Source: Zeimonas sp003577305
GTDB taxonomy: Bacteria; Pseudomonadota; Gammaproteobacteria; Burkholderiales; Burkholderiaceae_E
DNA: 64,000 bases
Direction: 5' to 3'
NCBI GenBank assembly: GCA_030263385.1
Contig: SZOX01000003.1
Span: 124,001-188,000, forward strand
Positions 34,304-43,504 of this stretch are shown in pieces. The notes beneath the pieces were generated by a model. That model was not told where the DNA came from, made no database searches, and saw nothing but the letters and a program-made list of their open reading frames with translations. Each line of letters opens with the position of its first letter. The first letter of the stretch is position 1. Both the position numbers and the translations under genes were made by a program.

Positions 34304-36073
34304 ATGAAAGCCTCCCGTTTCCACCTCTCGACCCTGAAGGAAGCGCCCGCCGACGCCGAGGTGATCAGCCACCGGCTGATGACCCGGGCGGGCATGATCC
34401 GCAAGCTGGCCGGCGGCATCTACAACTACATGCCGCTCGGGCTGCGGGTCATCCGCAAGATCGAGGCGATCATCCGGGAGGAGATGAACCGGGCGGGGGC
34501 GATCGAACTGCTGATGCCGGTCATCCAGCCGGCCGAATTGTGGATCGAGTCGGGCCGGTGGGAAAAATACGGGCCCGAGCTGCTCCGACTGAAGGATCGC
34601 CACCAGCGCGACTTCGTCGTGCAGCCGACCTCGGAGGAAGCGATCACCGACATCGCCCGCAACGAGCTGCGCAGTTACCGCCAGATGCCGAAGAACTTCT
34701 ATCACATCCAGACGAAGTTCCGCGACGAGCGCCGGCCGCGCTTCGGCGTGATGCGCGGGCGCGAGTTCACGATGAAGGACGCCTATTCGTTCGACCGCGA
34801 TCGCGAGTCGGCGCTCGCGAGCTACCGGGCGATGTACGACGCCTACGTCGCGATCTTCACCCGGATGGGGCTCGTTTTCCGCGCGGTGGCCGCCGACACC
34901 GGCGCGATCGGCGGCTCGGCCAGCCACGAGTTCCAGGTGATCGCCGAAACCGGCGAAGACGCGATCGCCTGGTGTCCGCAATCCGACTACGCGGCCAACG
35001 TCGAGCTGGCCGAGGCCTTGCCGCTCGTCCGGGAGCGCGCCGCACCCGGCGAGCCGCTCGCGAAGGTGCCGACCCCGTCGCGCGAGAAGTGCGAAGACGT
35101 GGCCGAACTGCTCGGCCTGCCGCTCGCTCGCACCGTGAAGTCGATCGTGCTGGCGGTCGACCGTCGCGAGCCGGTGAAGGACGGTGCGGAAGACTTCGCC
35201 GGCGAACCGCGCATCGTCGGTACCGCGATCTGGCTGCTGCTGGTGCGCGGCGACCACGAACTGAACGAGGTGAAGGCCGGCAAGGTGCCGGGACTGCAGG
35301 GTTTCCGGTTCGCCACCGAGGCCGAGATCGCCGAGCATTTCGGCTCGCCGCCCGGCTACCTGGGACCGATCGGCGCGCGCAAGCCGGTGCAGGTCGTGGC
35401 CGACCGCACGGTCGCGGCGATGCACGATTTCGTCTGCGGCGCCAATGACGCAGGCTTTCACTACACCGGGGTCAACTGGGGCCGCGACCTGCCCGAGCCG
35501 GTGGTGGCCGACATCCGCAACGTGCAGGCCGGCGACCCGTCGCCCGACGGCCAGGGCACGCTGGCGATCCAGCGCGGCATCGAGGTCGGCCACGTGTTCT
35601 ATCTCGGCACGAAATACTCGGAGGCGATGCACGCGGAGTTCGTCGACGTCGACGGCAGGTCCAGGCCGTTCGAGATGGGCTGCTACGGCATCGGCGTCAC
35701 GCGCCTGGTCGGCGCGGCGGTCGAGCAGAACCACGACGAGCGCGGCATCGTCTGGCCGCGCGCGATCGCGCCGTTCGAGGTTGCGGTGGTGCCGCTGGGC
35801 TACGGCAAGTCCGACGCGGTGCGTGCCACTGCCGACGCGCTGTACGCGCAATTGCTCGCCGACGGCGTCGACGTGGTGCTCGACGATCGGGACGAGCGTC
35901 CCGGCGTGATGTTCGCCGACTGGGAGCTGATCGGCGTGCCGGTGCGGGTCACGATCGGCGAACGCAGCCTGAAGGAGGGACGCGTCGAACTGCTCGCGCG
36001 CCGCGGCATGCAGGCGCAGGCGGTGCCTGTCGGCGAGGCGGCGCCGGCTGTCCGCCGCCTGCTTGCCGGCTGA
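34304..36073 (+). CDS. proS: Prolyl-tRNA synthetase
   Basis: 589-residue bacterial-type class II synthetase. The start MKASRFHLSTLKEAPADAEVISHRLM matches the family; the frame extends far upstream only as a shadow of rppH. Motif 2 (FRDERRPRFGVMRGREFTMKDAYSF) and motif 3 (CYGIGVTRLVGAAVEQ) are present, as is the INS editing domain between them (about residues 230-395) and the C-terminal anticodon-binding domain. It is followed by a lytic transglycosylase gene, an arrangement common in Burkholderiales. Confidence 0.97.
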   Translation: MKASRFHLSTLKEAPADAEVISHRLMTRAGMIRKLAGGIYNYMPLGLRVIRKIEAIIREEMNRAGAIELLMPVIQPAELWIESGRWEKYGPELLRLKDRHQRDFVVQPTSEEAITDIARNELRSYRQMPKNFYHIQTKFRDERRPRFGVMRGREFTMKDAYSFDRDRESALASYRAMYDAYVAIFTRMGLVFRAVAADTGAIGGSASHEFQVIAETGEDAIAWCPQSDYAANVELAEALPLVRERAAPGEPLAKVPTPSREKCEDVAELLGLPLARTVKSIVLAVDRREPVKDGAEDFAGEPRIVGTAIWLLLVRGDHELNEVKAGKVPGLQGFRFATEAEIAEHFGSPPGYLGPIGARKPVQVVADRTVAAMHDFVCGANDAGFHYTGVNWGRDLPEPVVADIRNVQAGDPSPDGQGTLAIQRGIEVGHVFYLGTKYSEAMHAEFVDVDGRSRPFEMGCYGIGVTRLVGAAVEQNHDERGIVWPRAIAPFEVAVVPLGYGKSDAVRATADALYAQLLADGVDVVLDDRDERPGVMFADWELIGVPVRVTIGERSLKEGRVELLARRGMQAQAVPVGEAAPAVRRLLAG

Positions 36074-36098
36074 GCGCTGCGGCGGTCTCATCGGGGCG

Positions 36099-36779
36099 AT
36101 GAGGAACGTCCTGCTCCTGGTGCTGCTGGTGTGCGTCGCGCTGGCCGGGCTCGCGCTGGCCGGCCCGGCGCACGCCGGCGCGCAGCGCTACGAGCCGCTC
36201 AGCGCGTCGGTGCGCACCGCGCTGGCGGCCGCGATCGACGGCGACGACGCGCCTCCGCAACCGCGCTTCGAGTCGGTGAACCAGAGAGTCGAGTGGCTTG
36301 CCGCGATGTCGAACCGGCTGCCGCGCCGCTGGAAACCCCAGTTCCGCCAGCGCATCGAGTTCCTCGACACGGTGCGCTACGAGGCCCAGCGCGCCGGACT
36401 CGACCCGCACCTGGTGCTCGGCCTGATCGAGGTGGAGAGCCATTTCCGCCGCTACGCGATCTCGCAGGCGGGCGCGCGCGGCTACATGCAGGTGATGCCG
36501 TTCTGGGCGGGCGTGATCGGCGACGGCGACGCCTCGAAGCTGTTCGACATGCGTGCGAACCTGCGCTACGGCTGCACGATCCTGCGGCACTACCTCGACA
36601 TCGAGCGCGGCGACCTGTTCCGGGCGCTGGGCCGCTACAACGGCAGCCTCGGCCGCCCCGAGTACCCGAATGCGGTGCTGCGCGCCTGGAAGCGCTGGGA
36701 GTTCAGCCCGCCCGGGCCCCGACGATCCGCGCCAGCAGTCGTGCAAGCTGCCGGCGCTCCTGGGGTGCGCATCCGTTAG
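36099..36779 (+). CDS. Lytic transglycosylase (SLT domain), exported
   Basis: 226 residues from ATG 36099 with a signal peptide (MRNVLLLVLLVCVALAGLALAGPAHA). The SLT core contains VLGLIEVESHFRRYAISQAGARGYMQVMPFW, with Glu in the catalytic position (IEVESHF), then YGCTILRHYLDIERGDLFRALGRYNGS. It cleaves peptidoglycan with 1,6-anhydro product formation. The last 25 codons overlap the 3' end of the convergent MarR gene by 77 bp and look unlike the family, so the original C-terminus may have been replaced when the neighbouring block arrived. Confidence 0.9.
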   Translation: MRNVLLLVLLVCVALAGLALAGPAHAGAQRYEPLSASVRTALAAAIDGDDAPPQPRFESVNQRVEWLAAMSNRLPRRWKPQFRQRIEFLDTVRYEAQRAGLDPHLVLGLIEVESHFRRYAISQAGARGYMQVMPFWAGVIGDGDASKLFDMRANLRYGCTILRHYLDIERGDLFRALGRYNGSLGRPEYPNAVLRAWKRWEFSPPGPRRSAPAVVQAAGAPGVRIR

Positions 36780-37176
36780 CCAGTGCCGCGTCGTGCGCGC
36801 GTAATCGCAGCCTGAGCCCGGCGAGCGCCGCTTCGCCGGCGGCGGTCAGCGTCAGCGATTTCTCGCGCCGGTTCGAGCCTGCGCCCGCAGCGACCCAGCC
36901 GCGCGCCTCGAGGAAGCGGATCACCGCGACCAGGTTCGAGCGTTCGACCGCCATCGCGGTCGCCAGCGTGCTCGGCCGGATGCCGGGATTGCAGGCGATC
37001 AGTTCGAGCGCGGTGAAGCGCGCCGGGGTGACCCCGGTGCCGGCGAAGGCGCGCGAGAATCCCTGCATGTTCGCCAGTTCTGCGAGGTGGATCAGGTAGC
37101 CGATCGCGTGTTGCAGTGCGCCATAGGCGACCGCCCCTTCCGGGGCCTCGGGTTGCCGAGCATTGCGTCTGGGCAT
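36703..37176 (-). CDS. MarR family transcriptional regulator
   Basis: 157-residue winged-helix regulator. The helix-turn-helix and wing region reads TPARFTALELIACNPGIRPSTLATAMAVERSNLVAVIRFLEARGWVAAGAGSNRREKSLTLTAAG (about 50-115). It is divergent from an acyl-CoA synthetase gene, and an inverted repeat lies 10 bp upstream of its own start, so it probably controls both itself and the uptake/activation operon. MarR proteins in this context often respond to an aromatic acid or its CoA thioester. It overlaps the transglycosylase gene by 77 bp. Confidence 0.88.
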   Translation of the reverse strand: MPRRNARQPEAPEGAVAYGALQHAIGYLIHLAELANMQGFSRAFAGTGVTPARFTALELIACNPGIRPSTLATAMAVERSNLVAVIRFLEARGWVAAGAGSNRREKSLTLTAAGEAALAGLRLRLRAHDAALANGCAPQERRQLARLLARIVGARAG

Positions 37177-37186
37177 GATGATTGTT

Positions 37187-37201
37187 ATAACGCATAGTTA
37201 T
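37187..37201. promoter_or_regulatory. Probable MarR operator
   Basis: ATAAC-GCATA-GTTAT is a perfect inverted repeat with 5-bp arms in the 37-bp space between the marR-like gene and the acyl-CoA synthetase gene. It is AT-rich against a very GC-rich background, and its position would block both promoters. Assignment to the adjacent MarR is inferred. Confidence 0.6.
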
Positions 37202-37213
37202 CCGGGAGGGCAA

Positions 37214-38719
37214 ATGAATCTCGCATCGAACCTGGAGCGCTGGGCCGCCGAGCGGCCTTCCCATCCGGCAGTGCTGTTCGAAGGACGGCGCATCGGCTAT
37301 GCCGAGCTCGATGCCGCGGCCTCGCGGCTGGCGCACGCGCTGCGCGCGCACGGCGTGGCCGCCGGCGACCGCGTCGCGCTCTACCTGCCGAACATCCCCG
37401 AATACCTGGTCGCGTATTACGCGGCGCAGAAACTCGGCGCGATCACCGTGTCGATCAACGCGGTCTTCCGCACCGCGGAAGTCGAATACCTGCTCGCCGA
37501 TTCGGGCTCGAAAGTGGTGTTCACCGTCGGCGAACTGGCGCAGTTCGTGCCGCGCGAGCGCTGCCCGGCACTCGAACACCTGGTCGTCTGCGAAGGCGAC
37601 GCGCCGGCCGGTGCCGCGACGCTGGCCGGTTGGAGCGCGGGTCGCGCCGCGCAACTGCCCGGTGTCGATTGCGCCGCCGATGCGCCGGCGTCGCTGCTGT
37701 ACTCCTCGGGCACCACCGGTTTTCCGAAGGGCGTGACGCTCACCCAGTCGAACATCGCGACCAACATCGCGACCGCCGCCAGCTGCTCGGGCTATCGCGA
37801 AGACGACCGCCTGGCGGTCTTCCTTCCGCTGTTTCACGTCTACGGCCAGAACTACATCATGAACGCGGCGGTGCTCGCCGGCGCCACGCTGGTGCTGTTC
37901 CGCCGTTTCGTGCCCGACCAGGTGCTCGAGGCGATCGGGCGCGAGCGGGTGACGATGTTCTTCGGCGTGCCGACGATCTTCATCGGCCTGCTCTCCACCG
38001 ACCTGTCCCGCTACGACCTCTCGTCGATCCGCTACGAGATGTCGGCGGCGGCGACGATGCCCGAGGAGATCTCGCGGCGCTGGACCGAGCGCTTCGGCCG
38101 CCGCGTCTACGAGGGCTACGGCCTCACCGAGTGCTCGCCGTTCGCCTGCTACAACGACCTCGTCGAGCACCGCTTCGGCTCGGTGGGACGCGCGGTCGAG
38201 GGCTTCGAGCTGGCGATCTTCGACGAGACCGACCGCGAAGTGCCGCGCGGCGAGTGGGGCGAGATCGTGATCCGCGGACCCGGCGTGATGAAGGGCTACT
38301 GGAACCGCCCGGCGGACACCGCGCAGGCGCTGCGCGGCGGCTGGCTGCATTCGGGCGACATCGGCCGCATGGACGACGACGGCTACGTCTACATCGTCGA
38401 CCGCGTGAAGGACATGATCAACCTGTCGGGCTTCAAGGTCTGGCCGGCCGAGGTCGAGCAGTACCTGTACAAGCTGCCGCAGGTGCAGGAGGTGGCGGTC
38501 TACGGCGTGCCGCATCCGGAAAAGGGCGAACAGGTGGTGGCCGCGGTGGTGCCGAAGCCGGGCGAGACGATCACCGCCGACGAGGTGATCGCCTATTGCC
38601 GCGCCAACATCGCCGCCTACAAGGTGCCCGCACGGGTGGACGTGGTCGCCGAGCTGCCCAAGAGCCCCACCGGGAAAATCCTGAAGCGCATCCTGCGCGA
38701 CCAGGCCGCCAAGGCGTGA
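37214..38719 (+). CDS. AMP-forming acyl-CoA synthetase / acid-CoA ligase
   Basis: 501-residue adenylate-forming ligase. The start at 37214 has a good Shine-Dalgarno (GGGAGG). Signature motifs are the P-loop LLYSSGTTGFPKGVTL, A5 YGLTECSPF, A7 LHSGDIGRMDDDGYVYIVDRVKD, and the A10 lysine in SPTGKILKRILRD. It activates a carboxylic acid to its CoA thioester; length and motifs fit medium/long-chain or phenylpropanoid-type ligases. It is the first gene of a probable operon with a second Liv-type transporter, under divergent MarR control. The exact substrate is unknown. Confidence 0.9.
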   Translation: MNLASNLERWAAERPSHPAVLFEGRRIGYAELDAAASRLAHALRAHGVAAGDRVALYLPNIPEYLVAYYAAQKLGAITVSINAVFRTAEVEYLLADSGSKVVFTVGELAQFVPRERCPALEHLVVCEGDAPAGAATLAGWSAGRAAQLPGVDCAADAPASLLYSSGTTGFPKGVTLTQSNIATNIATAASCSGYREDDRLAVFLPLFHVYGQNYIMNAAVLAGATLVLFRRFVPDQVLEAIGRERVTMFFGVPTIFIGLLSTDLSRYDLSSIRYEMSAAATMPEEISRRWTERFGRRVYEGYGLTECSPFACYNDLVEHRFGSVGRAVEGFELAIFDETDREVPRGEWGEIVIRGPGVMKGYWNRPADTAQALRGGWLHSGDIGRMDDDGYVYIVDRVKDMINLSGFKVWPAEVEQYLYKLPQVQEVAVYGVPHPEKGEQVVAAVVPKPGETITADEVIAYCRANIAAYKVPARVDVVAELPKSPTGKILKRILRDQAAKA

Positions 38720-38755
38720 TAGCCTGACCGACAATTCAGACAAGGAGGAGACCCC

Positions 38756-40003
38756 ATGAGCAAGCTCACCCGTCGCGACTTCAACCGGATCGCAGCCGCT
38801 TCGGCGGTCGTCGGGGGCAGTACGCTGGCCGTTCCGGCGCTCGTGCGCGCGCAGCCGAAGAAGCTGAAGGTGGGAGTGCTGCTGCCGCGGTCGGGGGCGC
38901 TCGCATTCATCGGGCAATCGTGCCAGCGTGGCGCCGACATCGCGCCGGCGGTGCTGCGCGAGATGTACGGCGTCGACATCGAACTGATGAACGCCGACAT
39001 CGAATCGAACGTCGACGTCGCGCGCTCGCGCGCCGAGAAGCTCGTCGACGAGGGCGCGCAGGTGCTGATGGGCGCCTTCGACTCGGGCCCCACCGCCGCG
39101 ATCGCGCAGGTGGCCGAGCAGCGCAAGGTGCCGCTGGTGGTGAACATCGCCGCAGCGCCCCAGATCACCGAGCAGGGCTACAAGTACACGTTCCGCAACT
39201 TCCCCACCGCGGGCGACCTGCTGCGCAATGGCCTGGCGCTCACCCGCGACCTGTTCCAGGCGACGAACACGGCGCCGCGCAGCGCGGTCTTCATGCACGT
39301 GAACGACACCTTCGGCATCTCGATGGCCAACGGCATCAAGGCGATCCTGCCCCGGCTCGACTACCTGCCGTTCAAGATCGTCGAGACGATTCCCTACGAC
39401 CGCGAGGCGCGCGACCTGTCGCTCGAGGTCGCCAAGGCCAAGGCCACCAACGCCGACTTCATCCTGCTGGTGAGCCGCCTGAACGACGCGATCCTGCTGG
39501 TGCGTGAACTGGTCAAGCAGCGCTGGTCGCCGCAGGCGATCATCAGCCCGGGTTCGCCCGGCATGTACGAAGCGCAGTTCTACAAGGCGCTGGGCAACAA
39601 GTACTCCGATTACTGCATCACCAACGTGCCCTGGTACAACCCGAACGCGGCGCTCACGAAGCGCGTCGAAGCGCAGTTCGTCAAGCAGTTCCCGCAGGAG
39701 AAGCTGATGTTCCACGGGCTGAACGTCGGCTTCACTTTCGAGGCGCTGATGGTTGCCGCCGACGCCTTCAAGCGCGCCGGCACCGCCGATGGCGCGCAGC
39801 TGGCCGACGCGCTTCGCAAGACGAACATCGCCGAGCACATCATGATCGGCGGGCCGATCACTTTCGACGCGAAGGGCCAGAACACGCAGACCGCGTCGGC
39901 CGGCATCCAGAACCGCAACGGCCAGCCGATGGTGATGCTGCCGAAGTCCGCCGCGCAGATCGCGCCGGTGTTTCCGGTGCCGGGGTGGACCCAGCGGGGC
40001 TGA
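38756..40003 (+). CDS. ABC transporter substrate-binding protein (Peripla_BP_6), Tat-type signal
   Basis: 415-residue periplasmic binding protein. The N-terminus MSKLTRRDFNRIAAASAVVGGSTLAVPALVRA carries a twin-arginine motif, so it may be exported folded. The mature domain starts KKLKVGVLLPRSGALAFIG, typical of the Liv/aromatic-acid receptors. A strong Shine-Dalgarno (AAGGAGGA) precedes it. It lies 36 bp after the acyl-CoA synthetase gene and before livHMGF genes, suggesting that its ligand is the acid activated by the synthetase. Confidence 0.9.
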   Translation: MSKLTRRDFNRIAAASAVVGGSTLAVPALVRAQPKKLKVGVLLPRSGALAFIGQSCQRGADIAPAVLREMYGVDIELMNADIESNVDVARSRAEKLVDEGAQVLMGAFDSGPTAAIAQVAEQRKVPLVVNIAAAPQITEQGYKYTFRNFPTAGDLLRNGLALTRDLFQATNTAPRSAVFMHVNDTFGISMANGIKAILPRLDYLPFKIVETIPYDREARDLSLEVAKAKATNADFILLVSRLNDAILLVRELVKQRWSPQAIISPGSPGMYEAQFYKALGNKYSDYCITNVPWYNPNAALTKRVEAQFVKQFPQEKLMFHGLNVGFTFEALMVAADAFKRAGTADGAQLADALRKTNIAEHIMIGGPITFDAKGQNTQTASAGIQNRNGQPMVMLPKSAAQIAPVFPVPGWTQRG

Positions 40004-40069
40004 GGCGGGGTCCTTCACCGAACGCGCGGATCCGTCGCTCGCCGCGTTCCGCCGCGTTCGCATCTGGCC

Positions 40070-40102
40070 GAAGGAGGGCGGCGCCGCCGCTGCCCTCCCT
40101 TC
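40070..40102 (+). terminator. Hairpin between binding-protein and permease genes (second liv operon)
   Basis: GAAGGAGGGC (40070-40079) pairs with 40092-40102 with one bulged base. It is in the 173-bp gap after the binding-protein gene and has no long U-run. It mirrors the hairpin at 7491-7516 in the first liv operon. I see nothing else in this gap. Confidence 0.5.
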
Positions 40103-40176
40103 GTCTTGCAGCGTGGCCTGGATTCGCTATCCTCCGTCACCATCGGTAGCTGGCACCGCAGCCCCGGAGACTTCGC

Positions 40177-41043
40177 TTGCCTCTCGACGCCATCGCCAAC
40201 ATCGTCCTCAGCGGGCTGCTCACCGGCCTGATCTACGGTCTGATGGCCCTGGGTCTGTCGGTGATCTACGGCGTGGTGCGCATCGTCAACTTCGCGCACG
40301 GCGAGCTGATGGCAGTGGCGATGTACGCGACCGTCTTCGCGTTCGCGTTCACCGGCATCGACCCGCTGTGGATGCTGCTGCCGATGGCGCTCGCGTTCTT
40401 CGGCATCGGCTATCTGCTGCAGCGCGGCATCGTCAACCCGTTCATCGACCGCCCCGAGCATTCGCAGTTCATCCTGCTGCTGGCGGTCGCGCTCGTGCTG
40501 GTCAACCTGCTGCTGGTCGCGTTCGGGCCCGATGCGCGCAGCGTGCAGGTCGACTACGCGCTCGATTCCTACGAGATCGGGCCGCTGCTCGTCGACAAGG
40601 TGCGCGTGATCTGCGCCGCGATCGCGCTGCTCGCCTGCGCGCTGCTGTTCGCCGTCTTCCGCTACACCTCGTTCGGCAAGGCGATCCGCGCCTGCGCCGA
40701 CAATCTGCTCGGCGCGCAGGTGGTCGGCCTGAACGTCCGGCACCTGTACGCGCTCACGTTCGGGCTGGGCACCGCCTGCGTGGGCATCGCCGGCACGCTG
40801 CTGTCGATGCTGGTCGATGTCACGCCCGGCCTGGGCCCGGCGTACACGCTGCTGGCGTTCGTGATCGTGATCATCGGCGGCCTCGGCTCGATGGTGGGCG
40901 CGCTCGCCGGAGGCGTACTCATCGGCGTCTCCGAGTCGGTGGCGGGACTGCTGATCACCCCGTCGGCCAAGAGCATGCTGTCGTTCGCGCTGCTGATCCT
41001 CGTGCTCGCTTTCCGGCCGCAGGGCCTGTTCAAGGGCAAGTAG
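40177..41043 (+). CDS. Liv-type ABC permease (LivH-like)
   Basis: 288-residue inner-membrane permease starting at TTG 40177 (LPLDAIANIVLSGLLTGLIYGLMALGLSVIYG). Hallmarks are VRIVNFAHGELMAVAMYA and the C-terminal coupling loop IVIIGGLGSMVGALAGGVLIG. The TTG start is supported by the position of the first helix; no ATG lies closer. It is part of the MarR-flanked transport operon and ends 4 bp before livM. Confidence 0.9.
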   Translation: MPLDAIANIVLSGLLTGLIYGLMALGLSVIYGVVRIVNFAHGELMAVAMYATVFAFAFTGIDPLWMLLPMALAFFGIGYLLQRGIVNPFIDRPEHSQFILLLAVALVLVNLLLVAFGPDARSVQVDYALDSYEIGPLLVDKVRVICAAIALLACALLFAVFRYTSFGKAIRACADNLLGAQVVGLNVRHLYALTFGLGTACVGIAGTLLSMLVDVTPGLGPAYTLLAFVIVIIGGLGSMVGALAGGVLIGVSESVAGLLITPSAKSMLSFALLILVLAFRPQGLFKGK

Positions 41044-41047
41044 GCCG

Positions 41048-42043
41048 ATGCAACGCTCGCGCCTCGGCCTGCTCGCGCTGCTGGCGGTGTTGCTGGTGGT
41101 GCCGCTCGCGCTCGACCGCTATCTGCTGTCGGTGATGATCCTGATCCTGTACTTCGCGTTCGTCGGCCAGGCCTGGAACGTGATGATGGGTTTCGCGGGC
41201 CAGCTCTCGCTCGGCCACGCGCTCTACGTCGGACTGGGGGCGTACACGTCGGCGGCACTGTTCCAGCACTTCGGCGTGAACCCGTGGCTGGGCATGGTGG
41301 CGGCGGTGGCGATCTGCGTCGCGATGGCGTCGGTCATCGGCTGGCTCGCATTCCGCTTCGGCATCGGCGGCACCTATTTCGCGCTGCTCACGATCGCCTT
41401 CGCAGAATTCACGCGCATCGGATTCGACCACTTCGGCTGGGTCGGCGCTTCCGGCGGTTTCTTCCTGAAAGTGGTGCAACAGGACCGCGTCGACCTGCTG
41501 CACCTGCGCGGGCATCCGCTGATGTTCTACTACCTCGCGCTCGCCCTCGCGGTGCTCGGCTTCCTGGCGTCGGCCTGGCTGCTGCGCGGCCGCCTGGGGT
41601 TCTATTTCCGCGCGATCCGCGACAACGAGGAAGCCGCGTGCGCCGCCGGCGTGGACGTCTTCCGGTACAAGATCTACGCAGTGCAGATCTCGGCGGGCAT
41701 GACCGCGCTGGCCGGAGTGTTCTTCGCCTTCTACTACAACAACCTGTTTCCCGAGCAGATCTTCCACATCAGCCGGTCGATCGAGATCATTCTCGCGCCG
41801 ATCATCGGCGGTGTCGGCACGCTGTTCGGGCCGATACTGGGCGCGGCGGTGCTCACCACGCTCTCGGAAGGCATCAACGCGCTGCTGACGATGTCGGGCT
41901 ACGAGATCCCCGGCGCGAAGCAGATCTTCTACGGCGTGGCCCTGGGGCTGGCGATCATGTTCATGCCGAACGGCATCTGGCCGGCGATCGCGAACCGGCT
42001 CGGATTCCGGCGCCGGGACGGAGACGACGATGACGACGGCTGA
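41048..42043 (+). CDS. Liv-type ABC permease (LivM-like)
   Basis: 331-residue permease with the LivM hallmarks WNVMMGFAGQLSLGHALYVGLGAYTSA, AIRDNEEAACAAGVDVFRYKIYAVQISAG and the coupling loop IIGGVGTLFGPILGAAVL. It ends in a short acidic tail (DGDDDDDG) that overlaps the livG start by 14 bp. Confidence 0.9.
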   Translation: MQRSRLGLLALLAVLLVVPLALDRYLLSVMILILYFAFVGQAWNVMMGFAGQLSLGHALYVGLGAYTSAALFQHFGVNPWLGMVAAVAICVAMASVIGWLAFRFGIGGTYFALLTIAFAEFTRIGFDHFGWVGASGGFFLKVVQQDRVDLLHLRGHPLMFYYLALALAVLGFLASAWLLRGRLGFYFRAIRDNEEAACAAGVDVFRYKIYAVQISAGMTALAGVFFAFYYNNLFPEQIFHISRSIEIILAPIIGGVGTLFGPILGAAVLTTLSEGINALLTMSGYEIPGAKQIFYGVALGLAIMFMPNGIWPAIANRLGFRRRDGDDDDDG

Positions 42044-42797
42044 GGCGCCTGCCGCGACGCGGGGCACCACCGCGCCGATGCTCGACGTCGTCGGCGTGTC
42101 GAAGAGCTTTCGCGGACTCAAGGCGGTCTCGACCGCGTCGCTGTCGGTCGCGCGCGGCGAGATCGTCGCGCTGATCGGCCCCAATGGCGCCGGCAAGACC
42201 ACGCTGTTCAACCTGGTGGCCGGCGCCCTGTCGCCCGACCAGGGCACGATCCGCTTCCTCGGCGCCGACATCGCGGGCGAGCGACCCGACCGGGTCTGCG
42301 CCGCCGGCATCGGGCGCACTTTCCAGATCGTCAAGCCCTTCGCCGACATGACGGTGCTCGAGAACGCGATGGTGGGCGGCTTTCGCGGCACCTCCGACCG
42401 CCGGCTCGCACGCTCGCGCGCCGAGCGCGCGCTGCGTTCGCTCGACATGTGGCTGCAGCGCGAGCGCCCGGCCTCGGCGCTGACGCTGCCCGATCGAAAG
42501 CGGCTCGAAGTCGCGCGCGCGCTCGCCACCGAGCCGACGCTGCTGCTGCTCGACGAGGTGATGGCGGGCCTGCGCCCGACCGAAACCGACCAGATGGTGG
42601 CGGCGTTCCGGCGACTGAACGCCGAGCACGGCCTCACCATCCTGCTGATCGAGCACGTGATGCGCGCGGTGATGGCGCTCGCGCAGCGCGTCTACGTGCT
42701 GCATCACGGCGAGATCATCGCATCGGGCACGCCGCAGCAGGTCACCACCGATCCGCGGGTGCTCGAAAGCTACCTCGGCACCGGCGCGACCCACTGA
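42030..42797 (+). CDS. Liv-type ABC ATP-binding protein (LivG-like)
   Basis: 255-residue ATPase with Walker A GPNGAGKTTLFNLVAGAL, the LivG-type GIGRTFQIVKPFADMTVLENAMVG, a degenerate signature (LTLPDRKRLEVARALA), Walker B TLLLLDEVMAGLRPTE and H-loop LLIEHVMRAVMALAQR. The start overlaps livM by 14 bp and the next gene begins 1 bp after its stop. Confidence 0.9.
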   Translation: MTTAEAPAATRGTTAPMLDVVGVSKSFRGLKAVSTASLSVARGEIVALIGPNGAGKTTLFNLVAGALSPDQGTIRFLGADIAGERPDRVCAAGIGRTFQIVKPFADMTVLENAMVGGFRGTSDRRLARSRAERALRSLDMWLQRERPASALTLPDRKRLEVARALATEPTLLLLDEVMAGLRPTETDQMVAAFRRLNAEHGLTILLIEHVMRAVMALAQRVYVLHHGEIIASGTPQQVTTDPRVLESYLGTGATH

Positions 42798-42798
42798 C

Positions 42799-43503
42799 AT
42801 GCTCGAGATCCGCGACCTGTCGGTGTTCTACGGCGATGCGCAGGCGCTCGACGCAGTGAGCCTGGAGGTGGGTGCCGGGCAGGTGGTCGCGCTGGTCGGC
42901 GCCAACGGCGCCGGGAAGACTTCGCTGATCCGCACCGTTGCCGGCATCCTGAAGCCGCGCGGCGGTTCGATCCGTTTCGACGGCCGCGAGATCGGCGGTC
43001 TGGACAGCCATCGGGTCTGCGACCTGGGCGTCGGCCAGGTGGCCGAGGGCCGGCAGGTCTTTCCGTCGATGAGCGTGCTCGAGAACCTGCAGGTGGGCGC
43101 GCTGCTGCCGCGCGCGCGTGCGCAGGCAGCCATGACGCTCGAGCGCGTGTTCGCGATGTTCCCGCGGCTGAAGGAGCGCGCGGCGCAGCTGGCCGGCACG
43201 CTGTCCGGCGGCGAGCAGCAGATGCTCGCGATCGGCCGCTGCCTGATGGGCGCGCCCCGGATGATCATGTTCGACGAACCCTCGCTCGGCCTGTCGCCCG
43301 CGCTGGTGGCCGAGGTGTTCCGCACCATCCGCGAACTGCATGCGCAGGGCATGACGATCCTGCTGGTCGAGCAGAACGTGGCGGCGTCGCTGCAACTTGC
43401 CGACCGCGCCTGGGTGCTCGAGAACGGCAGCATCGTGCTCGAAGGCAGCGGCGCCGCGCTGCTCGACGACCCGCGGGTGAAGGAAGCGTACCTGGGGCTC
43501 TGA
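42799..43503 (+). CDS. Liv-type ABC ATP-binding protein (LivF-like)
   Basis: 234-residue ATPase with an intact Walker A (GANGAGKTSLIRTVAG), signature TLSGGEQQMLAIGRCLMG, Walker B MIMFDEPSLGLSPALV and H-loop LLVEQNVAASLQLADRA. It is the last gene of the second Liv-type operon. Its normal Walker A lysine contrasts with the Arg in the LivF at 5486-6199. The L,D-transpeptidase gene starts 1 bp after its stop. Confidence 0.9.
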   Translation: MLEIRDLSVFYGDAQALDAVSLEVGAGQVVALVGANGAGKTSLIRTVAGILKPRGGSIRFDGREIGGLDSHRVCDLGVGQVAEGRQVFPSMSVLENLQVGALLPRARAQAAMTLERVFAMFPRLKERAAQLAGTLSGGEQQMLAIGRCLMGAPRMIMFDEPSLGLSPALVAEVFRTIRELHAQGMTILLVEQNVAASLQLADRAWVLENGSIVLEGSGAALLDDPRVKEAYLGL

Positions 43504-43504
43504 A

